A stretch of 10,843 bases of DNA from Propionibacteriaceae bacterium. Lineage in GTDB: Bacteria > Actinomycetota > Actinomycetes > Propionibacteriales > Propionibacteriaceae. The notes under the pieces are model-generated. The model was not told where the DNA came from, did not search any database, and worked only from the letters and a program-made list of their open reading frames with translations. Location of the stretch: assembly GCA_030450535.1 (NCBI GenBank), contig JAKDIK010000055.1, forward strand, positions 1 through 10,843, written 5' to 3'. Shown piece by piece: positions 1-7,180 of the stretch. The position numbers were made by a program, and so were the translations under genes. Numbering within the stretch: position 1 is the first letter of the stretch; every line of letters starts with the position of its first letter.

Positions 1-40
1 TCGCGCGGAGTCCGAGTCGTGGGCGGCGGTGGGTGGGCAT
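1..40 (-). CDS. Probable 5' end of a divergent gene running off the left edge
   Basis: Reading the minus strand, an ATG at 40-38 is preceded by a strong Shine-Dalgarno sequence, GAGGAGG (complement of 47-53), with a six-base spacer. The frame stays open for the 13 codons left (MPTHRRPRLGLRA) until the window ends. The strong ribosome site in the 93-base gap before yaaA, and the lack of any plus-strand coding signal there, suggest a real divergently transcribed gene. Thirteen residues are too few to name a family, and a chance purine run cannot be excluded. Confidence 0.35.
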   Translation of the reverse strand, partial: MPTHRRPRLGLRA

Positions 41-121
41 GGGGATCCTCCTCGGTCGTCGGACGGGCAGGCCGGGGGAAGGAAGCGACGTCGCCCGTGC
101 GCGTCGATCCTGCCGATCGCG

Positions 122-127
122 TAGCCT
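122..127 (+). promoter_or_regulatory. -10 element for leaderless yaaA
   Basis: TAGCCT lies six bases before the yaaA ATG at 134. This fits the actinobacterial -10 form TANNNT and would place the transcript start at or next to the A of the start codon. No Shine-Dalgarno sequence lies in the 15 bases before ATG and no clear -35 is visible. Leaderless initiation is inferred from spacing and from the same pattern at four other genes here. Confidence 0.45.
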
Positions 128-133
128 GCGGGC

Positions 134-937
134 ATGCTCGCCCTGCTCTCGCCCGCGAAGTCGCTCGACTACGAAACGTCGTTGCCGACGCGCAGGCACA
201 CGCTACCGCGGCTGCTCGACTCCTCGGAAGCCCTCATCGAGGAAATGCGCGGGCTTTCGGTGTCGCAGGTGAGTTCGCTGATGGGGATTTCCGACGAGCT
301 CGCGGCGTTGAACGCCCAGCGGTACGCCGACTTCACGGTGCCGTTCACCGGGAGCAACGCGCGGCCGGCGGTGTTCGCGTTCGCCGGCGACGTCTACCAG
401 GGCCTGGACGCTGCGCGGTTCGACACCCGCGACCTGACCGAGGCGCAGAAGACGGTGCGCATCCTGTCCGGACTGTATGGCGTCCTGCGGCCGCTCGATC
501 TCATGCAGCCGTATCGGCTCGAGATGGGCACCCGGTTGCGGACCGACCGCGGCGCCACCCTCTACGACTGGTGGGGTGACGCGATCACGGACGTGCTGCG
601 GTCCGACCTGGACGCCTCGGCGGGCGCGGACGCCGTGGTGAACCTGGCGTCAGGGGAGTACTTCGGGTCGGTGCGGATCGAGCGCCTGGACGCCCGCGTC
701 GTGTCCCCCCGCTTCGAGGACACCGATGCGCGCGGGCAGCGATCCGTGGTCTCGTTTTATGCCAAGCGGGCGCGCGGGATGATGGCCGGGTGGCTGGTGC
801 GCAACCGGGTGCGCACGGTGAAGGCGCTGACGGCCTTCGCCGAGAGTGGCTACCGCTTCGACGCGGACACGTCCACCCCCGACCGTCCGGTGTTCGTGCG
901 CCGCCACGCCGACCGTCCCGTGCCGGCCGGCGGCTGA
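134..937 (+). CDS. yaaA: Peroxide stress protein YaaA (DUF328/UPF0246 family)
   Basis: The 267-residue product is a full-length YaaA-family protein, slightly longer than the roughly 258 residues of the E. coli member. Family landmarks are in order: LLSPAKSLDYE at residues 4-14, the LSGLYGVLRPLDLMQPYRLE stretch at 111-130, NLASGEYF at 170-177, and VSFYAKRARGMMA at 206-218. In E. coli, YaaA is induced by hydrogen peroxide and limits iron-driven oxidative damage; later structural work on the family points to DNA binding. No signal peptide or membrane segment is seen, so it should be cytosolic. The ATG at 134 is chosen because the family motif begins immediately after it and a TAGCCT hexamer sits six bases upstream; an in-frame upstream extension is not needed. 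It converges on cobA with a 37-base gap. Family assignment is secure; the exact role in this host is inferred. Confidence 0.95.
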   Translation: MLALLSPAKSLDYETSLPTRRHTLPRLLDSSEALIEEMRGLSVSQVSSLMGISDELAALNAQRYADFTVPFTGSNARPAVFAFAGDVYQGLDAARFDTRDLTEAQKTVRILSGLYGVLRPLDLMQPYRLEMGTRLRTDRGATLYDWWGDAITDVLRSDLDASAGADAVVNLASGEYFGSVRIERLDARVVSPRFEDTDARGQRSVVSFYAKRARGMMAGWLVRNRVRTVKALTAFAESGYRFDADTSTPDRPVFVRRHADRPVPAGG

Positions 938-938
938 C

Positions 939-970
939 GACCTGCGCCCCGGTTCAGAAGACCTGCGCCC
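939..970. repeat. Two 11-bp direct repeats with 21-bp period between yaaA and cobA
   Basis: GACCTGCGCCC occurs at 939-949 and again at 960-970, filling most of the gap between the convergent yaaA and cobA stop codons. The 21-base period is close to two helical turns. No hairpin with a T-tract is visible, so this is not an obvious intrinsic terminator. It may be a short slippage duplication. Confidence 0.6.
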
Positions 971-974
971 TTGT

Positions 975-1718
975 CTAGGAATGGGTGAATTCAAGCGCCG
1001 CCACGTCGCCCACGACCACGACCGACGGCGGAGAAATGCCGGCCGCGGCCTCAGGGAGCTGGCGCAGTGGCGTCCGCACCACGGTCAGCTCCGCTGAGAA
1101 CGCGTGGCTCACCACCGCGGCCGGGGTGGCGGCGTCCAGCCCGCCGACGATGAGCTCGGCGACGATCTCGGGCAGGTTCTTGACGCCCATCAGGATGACG
1201 AGCGTGGTCCCGGCGACGGCGAGCGCGCGCCAGTCCAGCGTGCTGCGCACATCGCCGGGGGCCACGTGCCCCGAGACCACCGTGAAACCCTGGGTGAGCG
1301 TCCGGTGCGTCACCGGAATCCCCGCGGACGCCGGCGCCGCGACCGCCGACGTCACGCCCGGGATCACCTCCACCGCGATGCCCGCCTCGGCGCACGCCAG
1401 CCACTCCTCGCCGCCGCGGCCGAAGACGAAGCTGTCGCCGCCCTTGAGCCGGACGACGCGGCGTCCGGCGCGCGCGTGCTCGATCAGGAGCGCGTTGATG
1501 GCGTCCTGGCTGGTGGCGTCCGCGCTGCGGGGCCGCTTGCCCACCTCGATGACCTCGGCGCCCGGCCGCAGGAACGTCGTCGGATCGGGGGCCAGGTGGT
1601 CGATGAGCACCACGTCGGCCTGACCCAGGGCGCGTGCGGCGGCGACGGTGAGCAGATCGGGGTCGCCGGGTCCGCCGCCCACCAGGGTCACGGATCCGGG
1701 GGCGAGCTCGGAGCGCAT
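975..1718 (-). CDS. cobA: Uroporphyrinogen-III C-methyltransferase (SUMT)
   Basis: This 247-residue enzyme transfers two methyl groups from S-adenosylmethionine to uroporphyrinogen III, giving precorrin-2, the branch point to cobalamin and sirohaem. Visible motifs are the N-terminal SAM-binding loop VTLVGGGPGDPDLLT (10-24), the ADVVLIDHLAP segment (34-44), RLKGGDSFVFGRGGEE (90-105) and VIPGVTSAVAAPASAGIPVTHR (118-139), all typical of SUMT. It is a stand-alone methyltransferase: no CysG-type dehydrogenase/ferrochelatase domain or HemD fusion is attached. It is cytosolic. The ATG at 1718 is supported by a TACCCT hexamer seven bases upstream and the correct distance to the SAM loop. Its neighbours are not tetrapyrrole genes, so context does not show whether it serves cobalamin or sirohaem. 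The 84-base gap to the upstream IMPACT gene and the separate promoter suggest independent transcription. Confidence 0.93.
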   Translation of the reverse strand: MRSELAPGSVTLVGGGPGDPDLLTVAAARALGQADVVLIDHLAPDPTTFLRPGAEVIEVGKRPRSADATSQDAINALLIEHARAGRRVVRLKGGDSFVFGRGGEEWLACAEAGIAVEVIPGVTSAVAAPASAGIPVTHRTLTQGFTVVSGHVAPGDVRSTLDWRALAVAGTTLVILMGVKNLPEIVAELIVGGLDAATPAAVVSHAFSAELTVVRTPLRQLPEAAAGISPPSVVVVGDVAALEFTHS

Positions 1719-1725
1719 GGGGAAC

Positions 1726-1731
1726 AGGGTA
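1726..1731 (-). promoter_or_regulatory. -10 element for leaderless cobA
   Basis: On the minus strand TACCCT lies seven bases before the cobA ATG (1718-1716). No Shine-Dalgarno sequence is present in the seven-base interval (GTTCCCC) and no clear -35 is seen. The spacing predicts transcription starting at or one base from the ATG. Confidence 0.4.
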
Positions 1732-1802
1732 GAGGAGTCCGCACGCTCGCCCTGGTCGGCGACCCGGATGTGGACCTCGCTGCGCGCTGTGGGTCCGGGG
1801 CG

Positions 1803-2432
1803 TCACACCGGCAGTTCGGTGACCGTTTCGCCCTCGGTCGCCAGCGCGACCGGCCGCTGGAGCACCTCGGACGCCAACGCCTCCGCCGCGGCGGCGTCGT
1901 CCACCGCCAGGACCAGCCGGACGACCTCGCCCCACGCGGCGTCCACCACCGCCACGCCGCGGGACAGCAGTGCCCCCTGCACGCGGCCGGCCTCCTCCGG
2001 ACCCACCTCCAGACGCACCAGCGTCCGCGTCACCGGACGCACGCGGGGGGTATCGCGGAGCGCCAGCGCCACGGCGTCCGCGTACGCCCGCGCCAGGCCG
2101 CCCGTCCCGAGCAGGACGCCGCCGAAATGCCGGGTCACCACGGCCACCACGTTGCTCAGCCCGGAGCCGCGCAGCACCTCGAGCATGGGCGTGCCGGCGG
2201 TCCCCGAGGGTTCGCCGTCGTCGGAGGATCGCTCCACCGGCTGGACCCCGGCCACGTCGAGGATGAAGGCGCTGCAGTGGTGCCGCGCCTGGGGCGCCCG
2301 CTCGCGGGCGTCCGCGATGACGCCGCGCGCCGCAGCCTCGTCGTCGACCCGCTCCACGCGCGCCAAGAACCGCGAGCGCTTCACCTCCAGTTCGGCCTCC
2401 GACGAGAAGCCGCGCGGCAGCCGGTCGGTCAC
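1803..2432 (-). CDS. IMPACT/YigZ family protein (UPF0029)
   Basis: The 209-residue product carries the full UPF0029 signature: DDGEPSGTAGTPMLEVL at 71-87 followed by VVTRHFGGVLLGTGGLARAY at 98-117. The N-terminal half is the IMPACT/YigZ fold; the remaining ~80 residues fit the small C-terminal DUF1949-type domain. E. coli YigZ and eukaryotic IMPACT are linked to translation or stress-kinase control, but the bacterial role is not settled. No membrane segment is present. It starts at GTG 2432-2430, inside the GTGA that contains the xylR stop codon, so translation is probably coupled to xylR. No functional link to xylose is known to me; the arrangement may be compact packing only. Confidence 0.92.
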   Translation of the reverse strand: MTDRLPRGFSSEAELEVKRSRFLARVERVDDEAAARGVIADARERAPQARHHCSAFILDVAGVQPVERSSDDGEPSGTAGTPMLEVLRGSGLSNVVAVVTRHFGGVLLGTGGLARAYADAVALALRDTPRVRPVTRTLVRLEVGPEEAGRVQGALLSRGVAVVDAAWGEVVRLVLAVDDAAAAEALASEVLQRPVALATEGETVTELPV

Positions 2433-3667
2433 GCGTCCGACTCGTCGCCGTCGGCGAGCACCCGGGCGGGGTCGGCCAGCAGCGTGTGGATGCCGTGGTA
2501 CGCGGCGCCGAGGGCGCCCAGCGCGCCGGGGGCCTCGGCGGCCGTTCGGATGCTGACCTGCACCGGTGCGAAGGGGCCCGACAGCACGCGGGCGTCCAGT
2601 TCGGCGCGCAAGGGTGGGGTCAGCGGCTCCGCGAGTTCGGCGAGGTGCCCGCCGAGCACGACGTGGGAGAGGTCGAGCAGGTTGAGCGCCGCCGACAACG
2701 CGATGCCGAGCGCGCGCCCGGCGCGGGAGAGAGCATCCGCGAGGACGGGATCAGGGGCGGCGTCCGCACCCACCGCGTCCGCCACCAGGCCACTCCAATC
2801 GGAACGGCCGGTGGCCCTCAGCAGGGCGCGGCGTCCGGCGACGGCCTCCAAGCAGCCGTGCGCACCGCAGCCGCACCGCGGCCCATCGGGCTCGACGCAG
2901 ACGTGGCCCAATTCCCCGGCCCAGCCGTGGCGTCCGGCCAGCACCTGCCCGCCCAGGACAGTCGCCGACCCGATGCCCACGTTGCCGGAGACGTAGATGA
3001 AGGAATCCAGGTCGCCCTCGCGCCCGGGCGCGGGGTGGGCGATCGTGAGGGCGGCGCAGTCGGCCTCGTTGTCGATGCCGGTCACCGCCCGCCCGGACGC
3101 CAGCGGCGCGAGGTGGGGCAGCACGGCGACCTGGCTCCAGCCGAGATTGGGTGCGCGCAGCAGGACGCCGGCCTCGTGGTCCACGATGCCCGGGAGGGCG
3201 GCGTGCACGGAGAGCAGCCGGGCTCCGGCGGGCACGTCGGCCAGGGTCTCGCGGCCCAGTTCGGCCAGACGCGCGAGCGTCGCGTCGGCGTCCGAGCCCG
3301 CCAGGTCGTCCGCCACGAACCGCCGCGCGAGCACGGCCCCGGTGAGATCGATCGCGTACGACGCGAGGTGCCCGACGTTGGCCTCCAGGCCGAGCGCCAC
3401 GAACGTGCCGGGCGCCGGACGCAGTGGGACCCCGGGCCGGCCGCGGCCGCGCTGGGCGGGATCGTCCTCGGTGAGGACGCCCCCGGCGACCAGTTGGTCG
3501 ACGAGCCTGGAGACGGTGGAGCGGGTCATGCCGGTGGCGCTCGCGACGTCCGCCCGCGTGAATTCCCCGGGGCGGGCGAAGACCGCTTGGGCCACGAGCA
3601 CGAGGTTCAGTGATCGAAGTGTCGACTGCCGTGCGCCGCGGGGCGAAGAGGTGGACAATGGCTGCAC
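2429..3667 (-). CDS. xylR: ROK-family transcriptional repressor, probable xylose regulator
   Basis: From the GTG at 3667 the product is 412 residues, normal for ROK regulators. A winged helix-turn-helix lies at about 36-66 (FTRADVASATGMTRSTVSRL). A ROK sugar-kinase-like domain follows, with IDNEAD at 198-203, the GNVGIGSATVLGG loop at 228-240, and a probable zinc site from His255 and the CGCGAHGCLE cluster (Cys265, Cys267, Cys272). The frame is open far upstream into xylA, but such a start would overlap the xylA coding region and add residues foreign to the family. The GTG at 3667 lies six bases after TACAGT and gives a normal N-terminus; a TTG at 3658 is an alternative. Divergence from xylA makes xylose-responsive control the likely role, but ROK ligand specificity cannot be read from sequence alone. 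The last codons overlap the IMPACT gene. Confidence 0.88.
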   Translation of the reverse strand: MQPLSTSSPRGARQSTLRSLNLVLVAQAVFARPGEFTRADVASATGMTRSTVSRLVDQLVAGGVLTEDDPAQRGRGRPGVPLRPAPGTFVALGLEANVGHLASYAIDLTGAVLARRFVADDLAGSDADATLARLAELGRETLADVPAGARLLSVHAALPGIVDHEAGVLLRAPNLGWSQVAVLPHLAPLASGRAVTGIDNEADCAALTIAHPAPGREGDLDSFIYVSGNVGIGSATVLGGQVLAGRHGWAGELGHVCVEPDGPRCGCGAHGCLEAVAGRRALLRATGRSDWSGLVADAVGADAAPDPVLADALSRAGRALGIALSAALNLLDLSHVVLGGHLAELAEPLTPPLRAELDARVLSGPFAPVQVSIRTAAEAPGALGALGAAYHGIHTLLADPARVLADGDESDA

Positions 3668-3670
3668 GTC

Positions 3671-3699
3671 TTGACTGTACGCGAGGGCGCGTTTAGTCT
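3671..3699 (+). promoter_or_regulatory. xylAB promoter (-35 TTGACT, -10 TAGTCT)
   Basis: TTGACT at 3671-3676 and TAGTCT at 3694-3699 are separated by exactly 17 bases, a near-consensus housekeeping promoter. Transcription would start near 3706, leaving a leader of about 32 bases before the xylA ATG at 3738, with room for the ribosome site at 3724-3730. Confidence 0.65.
3674..3679 (-). promoter_or_regulatory. -10 element for leaderless xylR
   Basis: On the minus strand TACAGT is followed by six bases (CAAGAC) and the GTG chosen as the xylR start. No Shine-Dalgarno sequence precedes that GTG. The hexamer shares bases 3674-3676 with the -35 of xylA on the opposite strand, so the two promoters cannot readily be occupied together. 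Confidence 0.45.
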
Positions 3700-3715
3700 T
3701 GTGATGAAACTTATA
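3693..3715. promoter_or_regulatory. Candidate XylR operator, imperfect inverted repeat
   Basis: An AT-rich patch in an otherwise GC-rich gap contains a weak dyad centred near 3703: AGTCTT (3695-3700) against GAAACT (3706-3711), whose complement is AGTTTC. Four of six arm bases match. It covers the xylA -10 and expected start, where a repressor would block transcription. The symmetry is poor, so the exact site is uncertain. Confidence 0.3.
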
Positions 3716-3723
3716 TCGATGGC

Positions 3724-3730
3724 GAGGAGG
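3724..3730 (+). promoter_or_regulatory. xylA ribosome binding site
   Basis: GAGGAGG lies seven bases before the ATG at 3738. It is a strong Shine-Dalgarno sequence and fixes the xylA start. Confidence 0.85.
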
Positions 3731-3737
3731 CCTCATC

Positions 3738-4910
3738 ATGGTTCGTGCTCCCGAGAAGTCCGACAAGTTCTCGTTCGGCCTGTGGACGATCGGCTGGACG
3801 GGCACCGACCCGTTCGGTCCGGACACCCGGCCGGCCCTGGAGCCGTGGGAATACGCCGAGAAGCTGGCGGAGCTGGGGGCGTGGGGCATCACGTTCCATG
3901 ACAACGACGTCTTCGGTTTCGACGCCGACGACGCCACGCGCTCGAAGCGCATCGACACGCTGAAGAGGGCTGCGGACGCGTCCGGCCTGGTCATCGAGAT
4001 GGTGACGACCAACACGTTCAGCCACCCGGTGTTCAAGGACGGCGGCCTGACCGCCAATGACCGGGCGGTGCGCCGCTTCGGGCTGCGCAAGGTGCTGCGC
4101 AACGTCGACCTGGCCGCCGAGTTGGGGGCGACGACGTTCGTGATGTGGGGCGGCCGCGAAGGCACCGAGTACGACTCGTCGAAGGACCTCTACGCGGCCC
4201 ACCAGCGCTACGCCGAGGGCCTCGATACCGTCGCCGGCTACATCAAGGAGCAGGGCTACGACCTGCGCATCGGCCTGGAGCCCAAGCCCAACGAGCCGCG
4301 CGGCGACATCTTCCTGCCGACCATCGGCCACGCGCTCGGCCTCATCGCCACCCTGGAGCACGGCGACATCGTGGGTCTCAACCCCGAGGTCGGCCACGAG
4401 CAGATGGCGAACCTGAACTACACCCACGGTCTGGCCCAGGCGATGCAGGCGGACAAGCTCTTCCACATCGACCTCAACGGCCAAAAGGGTCTCAAGTACG
4501 ACCAGGACCTGGTGTTCGGCCACGGCGACCTGCTCAGCGCGTTCTTCACCGTCGATCTGCTGGTCAACGGGTTCCCCAACGGCGGACCCAAGTACGACGG
4601 TCCGGTGCACTTCGACTACAAGCCGTCGCGCACCGAGGGCATGGAGGGCATCTGGGACACGGCGAAGGCGAACATGGAGACCTACCTGCTGCTCGCCGAG
4701 AAGGCCAAGGCGTTCCGCGCCGACCCGGCTGTTCAAGAGACGATGAAGGCCGCCGGCATCTTCGAGCTCGGCGAGCCGACGCTGGCCGAGGGCGAGTCGG
4801 TTGCCGACTTCCTCGCCGCCGAGGAGGAATTCGACGCGGACGCCGCCGGTGCGCGGGAGACGTACTTCGTCCGCCTCTACCAGCAGGCGCTGGCGCACCT
4901 GATCGGCTGA
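3738..4910 (+). CDS. xylA: Xylose isomerase (class I, Streptomyces type)
   Basis: This 390-residue cytosolic enzyme interconverts D-xylose and D-xylulose using two divalent metal ions. It is the short class typical of actinobacteria, and its numbering matches the well-studied Streptomyces enzymes without offset: Trp16, His54 and Asp57 (FHDND), Phe94, Trp137, Glu181 and Lys183 (EPKPNEPRGD), Glu217, His220, Asp245, Asp255, Asp257 and Asp287 are all in place. Both metal sites and the ring-opening and hydride-shift residues are therefore intact, and an active enzyme is expected. The start is set by the strong ribosome site seven bases upstream. It is the first gene of a two-gene operon with xylB, ten bases downstream, and is divergent from xylR, which probably represses it without xylose. 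Confidence 0.98.
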   Translation: MVRAPEKSDKFSFGLWTIGWTGTDPFGPDTRPALEPWEYAEKLAELGAWGITFHDNDVFGFDADDATRSKRIDTLKRAADASGLVIEMVTTNTFSHPVFKDGGLTANDRAVRRFGLRKVLRNVDLAAELGATTFVMWGGREGTEYDSSKDLYAAHQRYAEGLDTVAGYIKEQGYDLRIGLEPKPNEPRGDIFLPTIGHALGLIATLEHGDIVGLNPEVGHEQMANLNYTHGLAQAMQADKLFHIDLNGQKGLKYDQDLVFGHGDLLSAFFTVDLLVNGFPNGGPKYDGPVHFDYKPSRTEGMEGIWDTAKANMETYLLLAEKAKAFRADPAVQETMKAAGIFELGEPTLAEGESVADFLAAEEEFDADAAGARETYFVRLYQQALAHLIG

Positions 4911-4920
4911 GGGGGTCGCC
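4911..4920 (+). promoter_or_regulatory. xylB ribosome binding site in the xylA-xylB gap
   Basis: The ten bases between the xylA stop and the xylB ATG (4921), together with the stop codon itself, read TGAGGGGGTCGCC. The GAGGGGG run begins in the stop codon and supplies the Shine-Dalgarno sequence. There is no room for a separate promoter or terminator, so xylA and xylB should be cotranscribed. Confidence 0.75.
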
Positions 4921-6321
4921 ATGACGCTGGTCGCCGGCATCGACAGTTCCACCCAGTCGGTCAAGGTCCTGATCGTCGACGCCGACTCGGGCGACATCAT
5001 CCGGCAGGGGCGCGCGTCGCACCCCGACGGCACGGAGGTGGCGCCTGAGGCGTGGTGGACGGCGCTCTCGAACGCCGTCGCCCAGGCCGGAGGTCTGGAC
5101 GACGTCGCCGCGGTGTCCGTCGGCGGCCAGCAGCACGGCATGGTGGCGCTGGACGCCTCCGGCGAGGTGATCCGCGACGCCTTGTTGTGGAACGACAACC
5201 GCAGCGCCCCGGCGGCCACCGATCTCATCGAGGATCTGGGCGGACCGGGGCCGTGGGCGGACGCCGTGGGCTCGGTGCCCGTCGCGAGCCTGACCGCCAC
5301 GAAGCTGCGCTGGCTGGCCGACGCGGAGCCGGAGAATGCCGCCCGCGTGGCGGCCGTGGCGCTGCCCCACGATTGGCTGACCTGGAAGCTGGCTGGCGCG
5401 CCCGGCCTGGACGCCCTGGTCACCGACCGGTCGGACGCCTCGGGCACGGCCTACTTCGACGCCGTGGCCAACTCCTACCGCCGCGACCTGCTCGATCTGG
5501 CGCTGCGGCGGGACGCGTCCGAGGTCGTCCTGCCCCGGGTGCTGGGGCCCGCCGAGTCGGGCCTGGCGATGGCCACCTCGGGCGCCCCGCTCGGTCCGGG
5601 CTGCGGCGACAACGCCGGCGCGGCCCTCGGACTGGGGCTCACGCCGGGGGAGACCTCGCTGTCGCTGGGCACCTCCGGGGTGGTGGCGGCGGTCTCGCCC
5701 ACGCCAGTGGCTGACCATTCGGGGGCCATCAACGGCTTCGCCGACGCGACGGGGGTCTTCCTGCCGCTGGCCTGCACCCTGAACGCGGCCCAGGTGTTCG
5801 ACGTGTTCACGAAGCTGCTCGGCGTCGACCACGCCGAGCTGGACCGGCTGGCCCTGGAGGCGCAGTCGGGCGCGGAGGGCCTCGTGCTGCTGCCGTTCTT
5901 CAACGGCGAGCGGACGCCCAACCTGCCGGACGCGACGGCGTCCCTCTCGGGGATGACCCTGCGGAATTCCACGCGGGCCAACCTGGCGCGGGCGGCGTTC
6001 GAGGGCGTCCTGGGACACATGGCCTACGCGTTGGACGCCGTCCGCTCGTTCGGGGTGCCGATCGAGCGCGTCTCGCTGGTGGGTGGGGCGGCGAAGTCGG
6101 AGGCGATCCGCGCGCTGGCGCCGGCGATCCTCGGAGTCGAGATCATCGTTCCGCCGGACGGTGAATACGTCGCGCTGGGCGCGGCCAAACAGGCGGCATG
6201 GCTGCTCGCCGGCGGCGAGACCCCGCCGGTCTGGGAACTGCAGGGTTCCGAGACCCTCACCGGCGAGGACACCCCGGCGATCCGGGAGCGGTTCGCCGAG
6301 GCGCTGGCTGGCTCCCACTGA
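4921..6321 (+). CDS. xylB: Xylulokinase (FGGY family)
   Basis: The 466-residue kinase phosphorylates D-xylulose to D-xylulose 5-phosphate, which enters the pentose phosphate pathway. It has the two-domain FGGY layout: phosphate-binding loop GIDSSTQSVK at 6-15, GGQQHGMV at 68-75, WNDNR at 90-94, LPHDWLTWKLAG at 148-159, TDRSDASGT at 168-176, the catalytic aspartate in GCGDNAGAALG (Asp230), LSLGTSGV at 247-254, and the C-terminal nucleotide-binding VSLVGGAAKSE around 383-393. The GGQQHG motif and its place after xylA support xylulose rather than glycerol or ribulose as substrate. Length is slightly below the E. coli enzyme (484) but nothing essential is missing. No sugar transporter gene follows; the next sequence is a decayed permease of a different type. 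Confidence 0.96.
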   Translation: MTLVAGIDSSTQSVKVLIVDADSGDIIRQGRASHPDGTEVAPEAWWTALSNAVAQAGGLDDVAAVSVGGQQHGMVALDASGEVIRDALLWNDNRSAPAATDLIEDLGGPGPWADAVGSVPVASLTATKLRWLADAEPENAARVAAVALPHDWLTWKLAGAPGLDALVTDRSDASGTAYFDAVANSYRRDLLDLALRRDASEVVLPRVLGPAESGLAMATSGAPLGPGCGDNAGAALGLGLTPGETSLSLGTSGVVAAVSPTPVADHSGAINGFADATGVFLPLACTLNAAQVFDVFTKLLGVDHAELDRLALEAQSGAEGLVLLPFFNGERTPNLPDATASLSGMTLRNSTRANLARAAFEGVLGHMAYALDAVRSFGVPIERVSLVGGAAKSEAIRALAPAILGVEIIVPPDGEYVALGAAKQAAWLLAGGETPPVWELQGSETLTGEDTPAIRERFAEALAGSH

Positions 6322-6356
6322 ACTGTCGGGCCAACAGCAGGGCGCAAGCGTGAAGG

Positions 6357-7100
6357 GTGAACAGCGGCGTCAGCGGTGAGCGGTCGGCGGGACCGCGAGG
6401 CGAAGGCCGAGCGTCTGCGGACGCCAACCCCGACGTTGTCGCCCACGAGGCCTTCAGCCAGGTGTTCACCCACCTGAGCAACAGGGACGCCTTCGCCGGC
6501 GTCCACCTGACCACCTCGCGCACCCACCCCGAGCTGCGCTGGTACACCCCGCGCGAGGGCCGTTACCCGGAGACGGCGCAGGAGATCGTGCTCACCGACG
6601 ACACGGCCGGCCTCCTGGGGGTCGGGGTGGGGGAAACGGTGACGTTGAACTTGCCCCACGCGCTGCCGCTGGTCGTGGTGGGCCTCACCGACGAGCGCGG
6701 CTACAACGATCCGCCGGCGTACGGGATGCACTCCCTCATCGCCGAGGCCGACGCCCAGCAGCCGCCGGCTGACTACAGCATCATCGTCAACCCGGCCACG
6801 ACCGCGCGCACCACGCCCGGCTCCTCGGGTGGGGGTGTGGGGATCCGCATTCTCGTGAAGGCCACCGATCCGAGCCGCGCGGCCGCCGTCGCCGAGTCCA
6901 CCAAGGCGGCGCTGACCACGCCCGGCTTCCTCAGGATCATCGCCGAGCCGAAGGTGGCGAGCGAGGTCCGCGAGGACGCGGCGCGCGCCCTGGCGGTGGG
7001 CAACGCCGTCCGCAACCCGGCCCGCGTGGGTGCGACCGCCACCGCGGTGATGCAGGTGTGTAGGCTTGACTGGCGAGAGCTGCTACGTTCGACTGACTGA
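6357..7100 (+). pseudogene. Fragment of a MacB/FtsX-type ABC transporter permease (extracytoplasmic domain only)
   Basis: An open frame of 247 codons from GTG 6357 carries, from about residue 22 to 236, sequence like the extracytoplasmic (MacB-PCD-like) domain of FtsX-family permeases: LTTSRTHPELRW at 51-62 and GRYPETAQEIVLTDDTA at 68-84, then GVGVGETVTL at 88-97. Intact relatives begin with a transmembrane helix before this domain and end with three more in the FtsX part. Here both are missing. The first ~20 residues (SGERSAGPRGEGRAS) look like unrelated translated DNA with no ribosome site, and the last ~13 residues after VMQV are foreign and coincide with the fall in GC near 7060. I read this as an internal fragment with both ends lost. 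No ATPase partner is present. Its former substrate cannot be told; lipoprotein or peptide export is typical of the family. Confidence 0.65.
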
Positions 7101-7180
7101 CGGTAGTTAGGTGGCGATGTCGTCCGAAAGTCACTTCGCTGCTGGACCAACTACCTGCGCTCAAAGAGACGCGGAGGAGC

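Noticed and set aside
1104..2996. 630-codon plus-strand open frame opposite cobA, the IMPACT gene and xylR
   Set aside because: It spans three unrelated genes on the other strand and has no recognisable domain; a GC-skewed shadow frame.
3668..4165. N-terminal extension of the xylR reading frame by 166 residues
   Set aside because: It runs antisense through the xylA start and coding region, is unlike ROK regulators, and would bury both promoters; the GTG at 3667 gives a normal-length protein.
3711..5447. 578-codon minus-strand open frame opposite xylA and xylB
   Set aside because: It is antisense to two clearly functional genes and has repetitive, low-complexity composition typical of open antisense frames in GC-rich DNA.
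4564..6318. 584-codon minus-strand open frame opposite xylB
   Set aside because: It has Arg/Gly/Gln-rich composition with no family motif, and is antisense to an intact FGGY kinase.
6322..6356. Intrinsic terminator after xylB
   Set aside because: The stretch has no stem-loop followed by a T-run.
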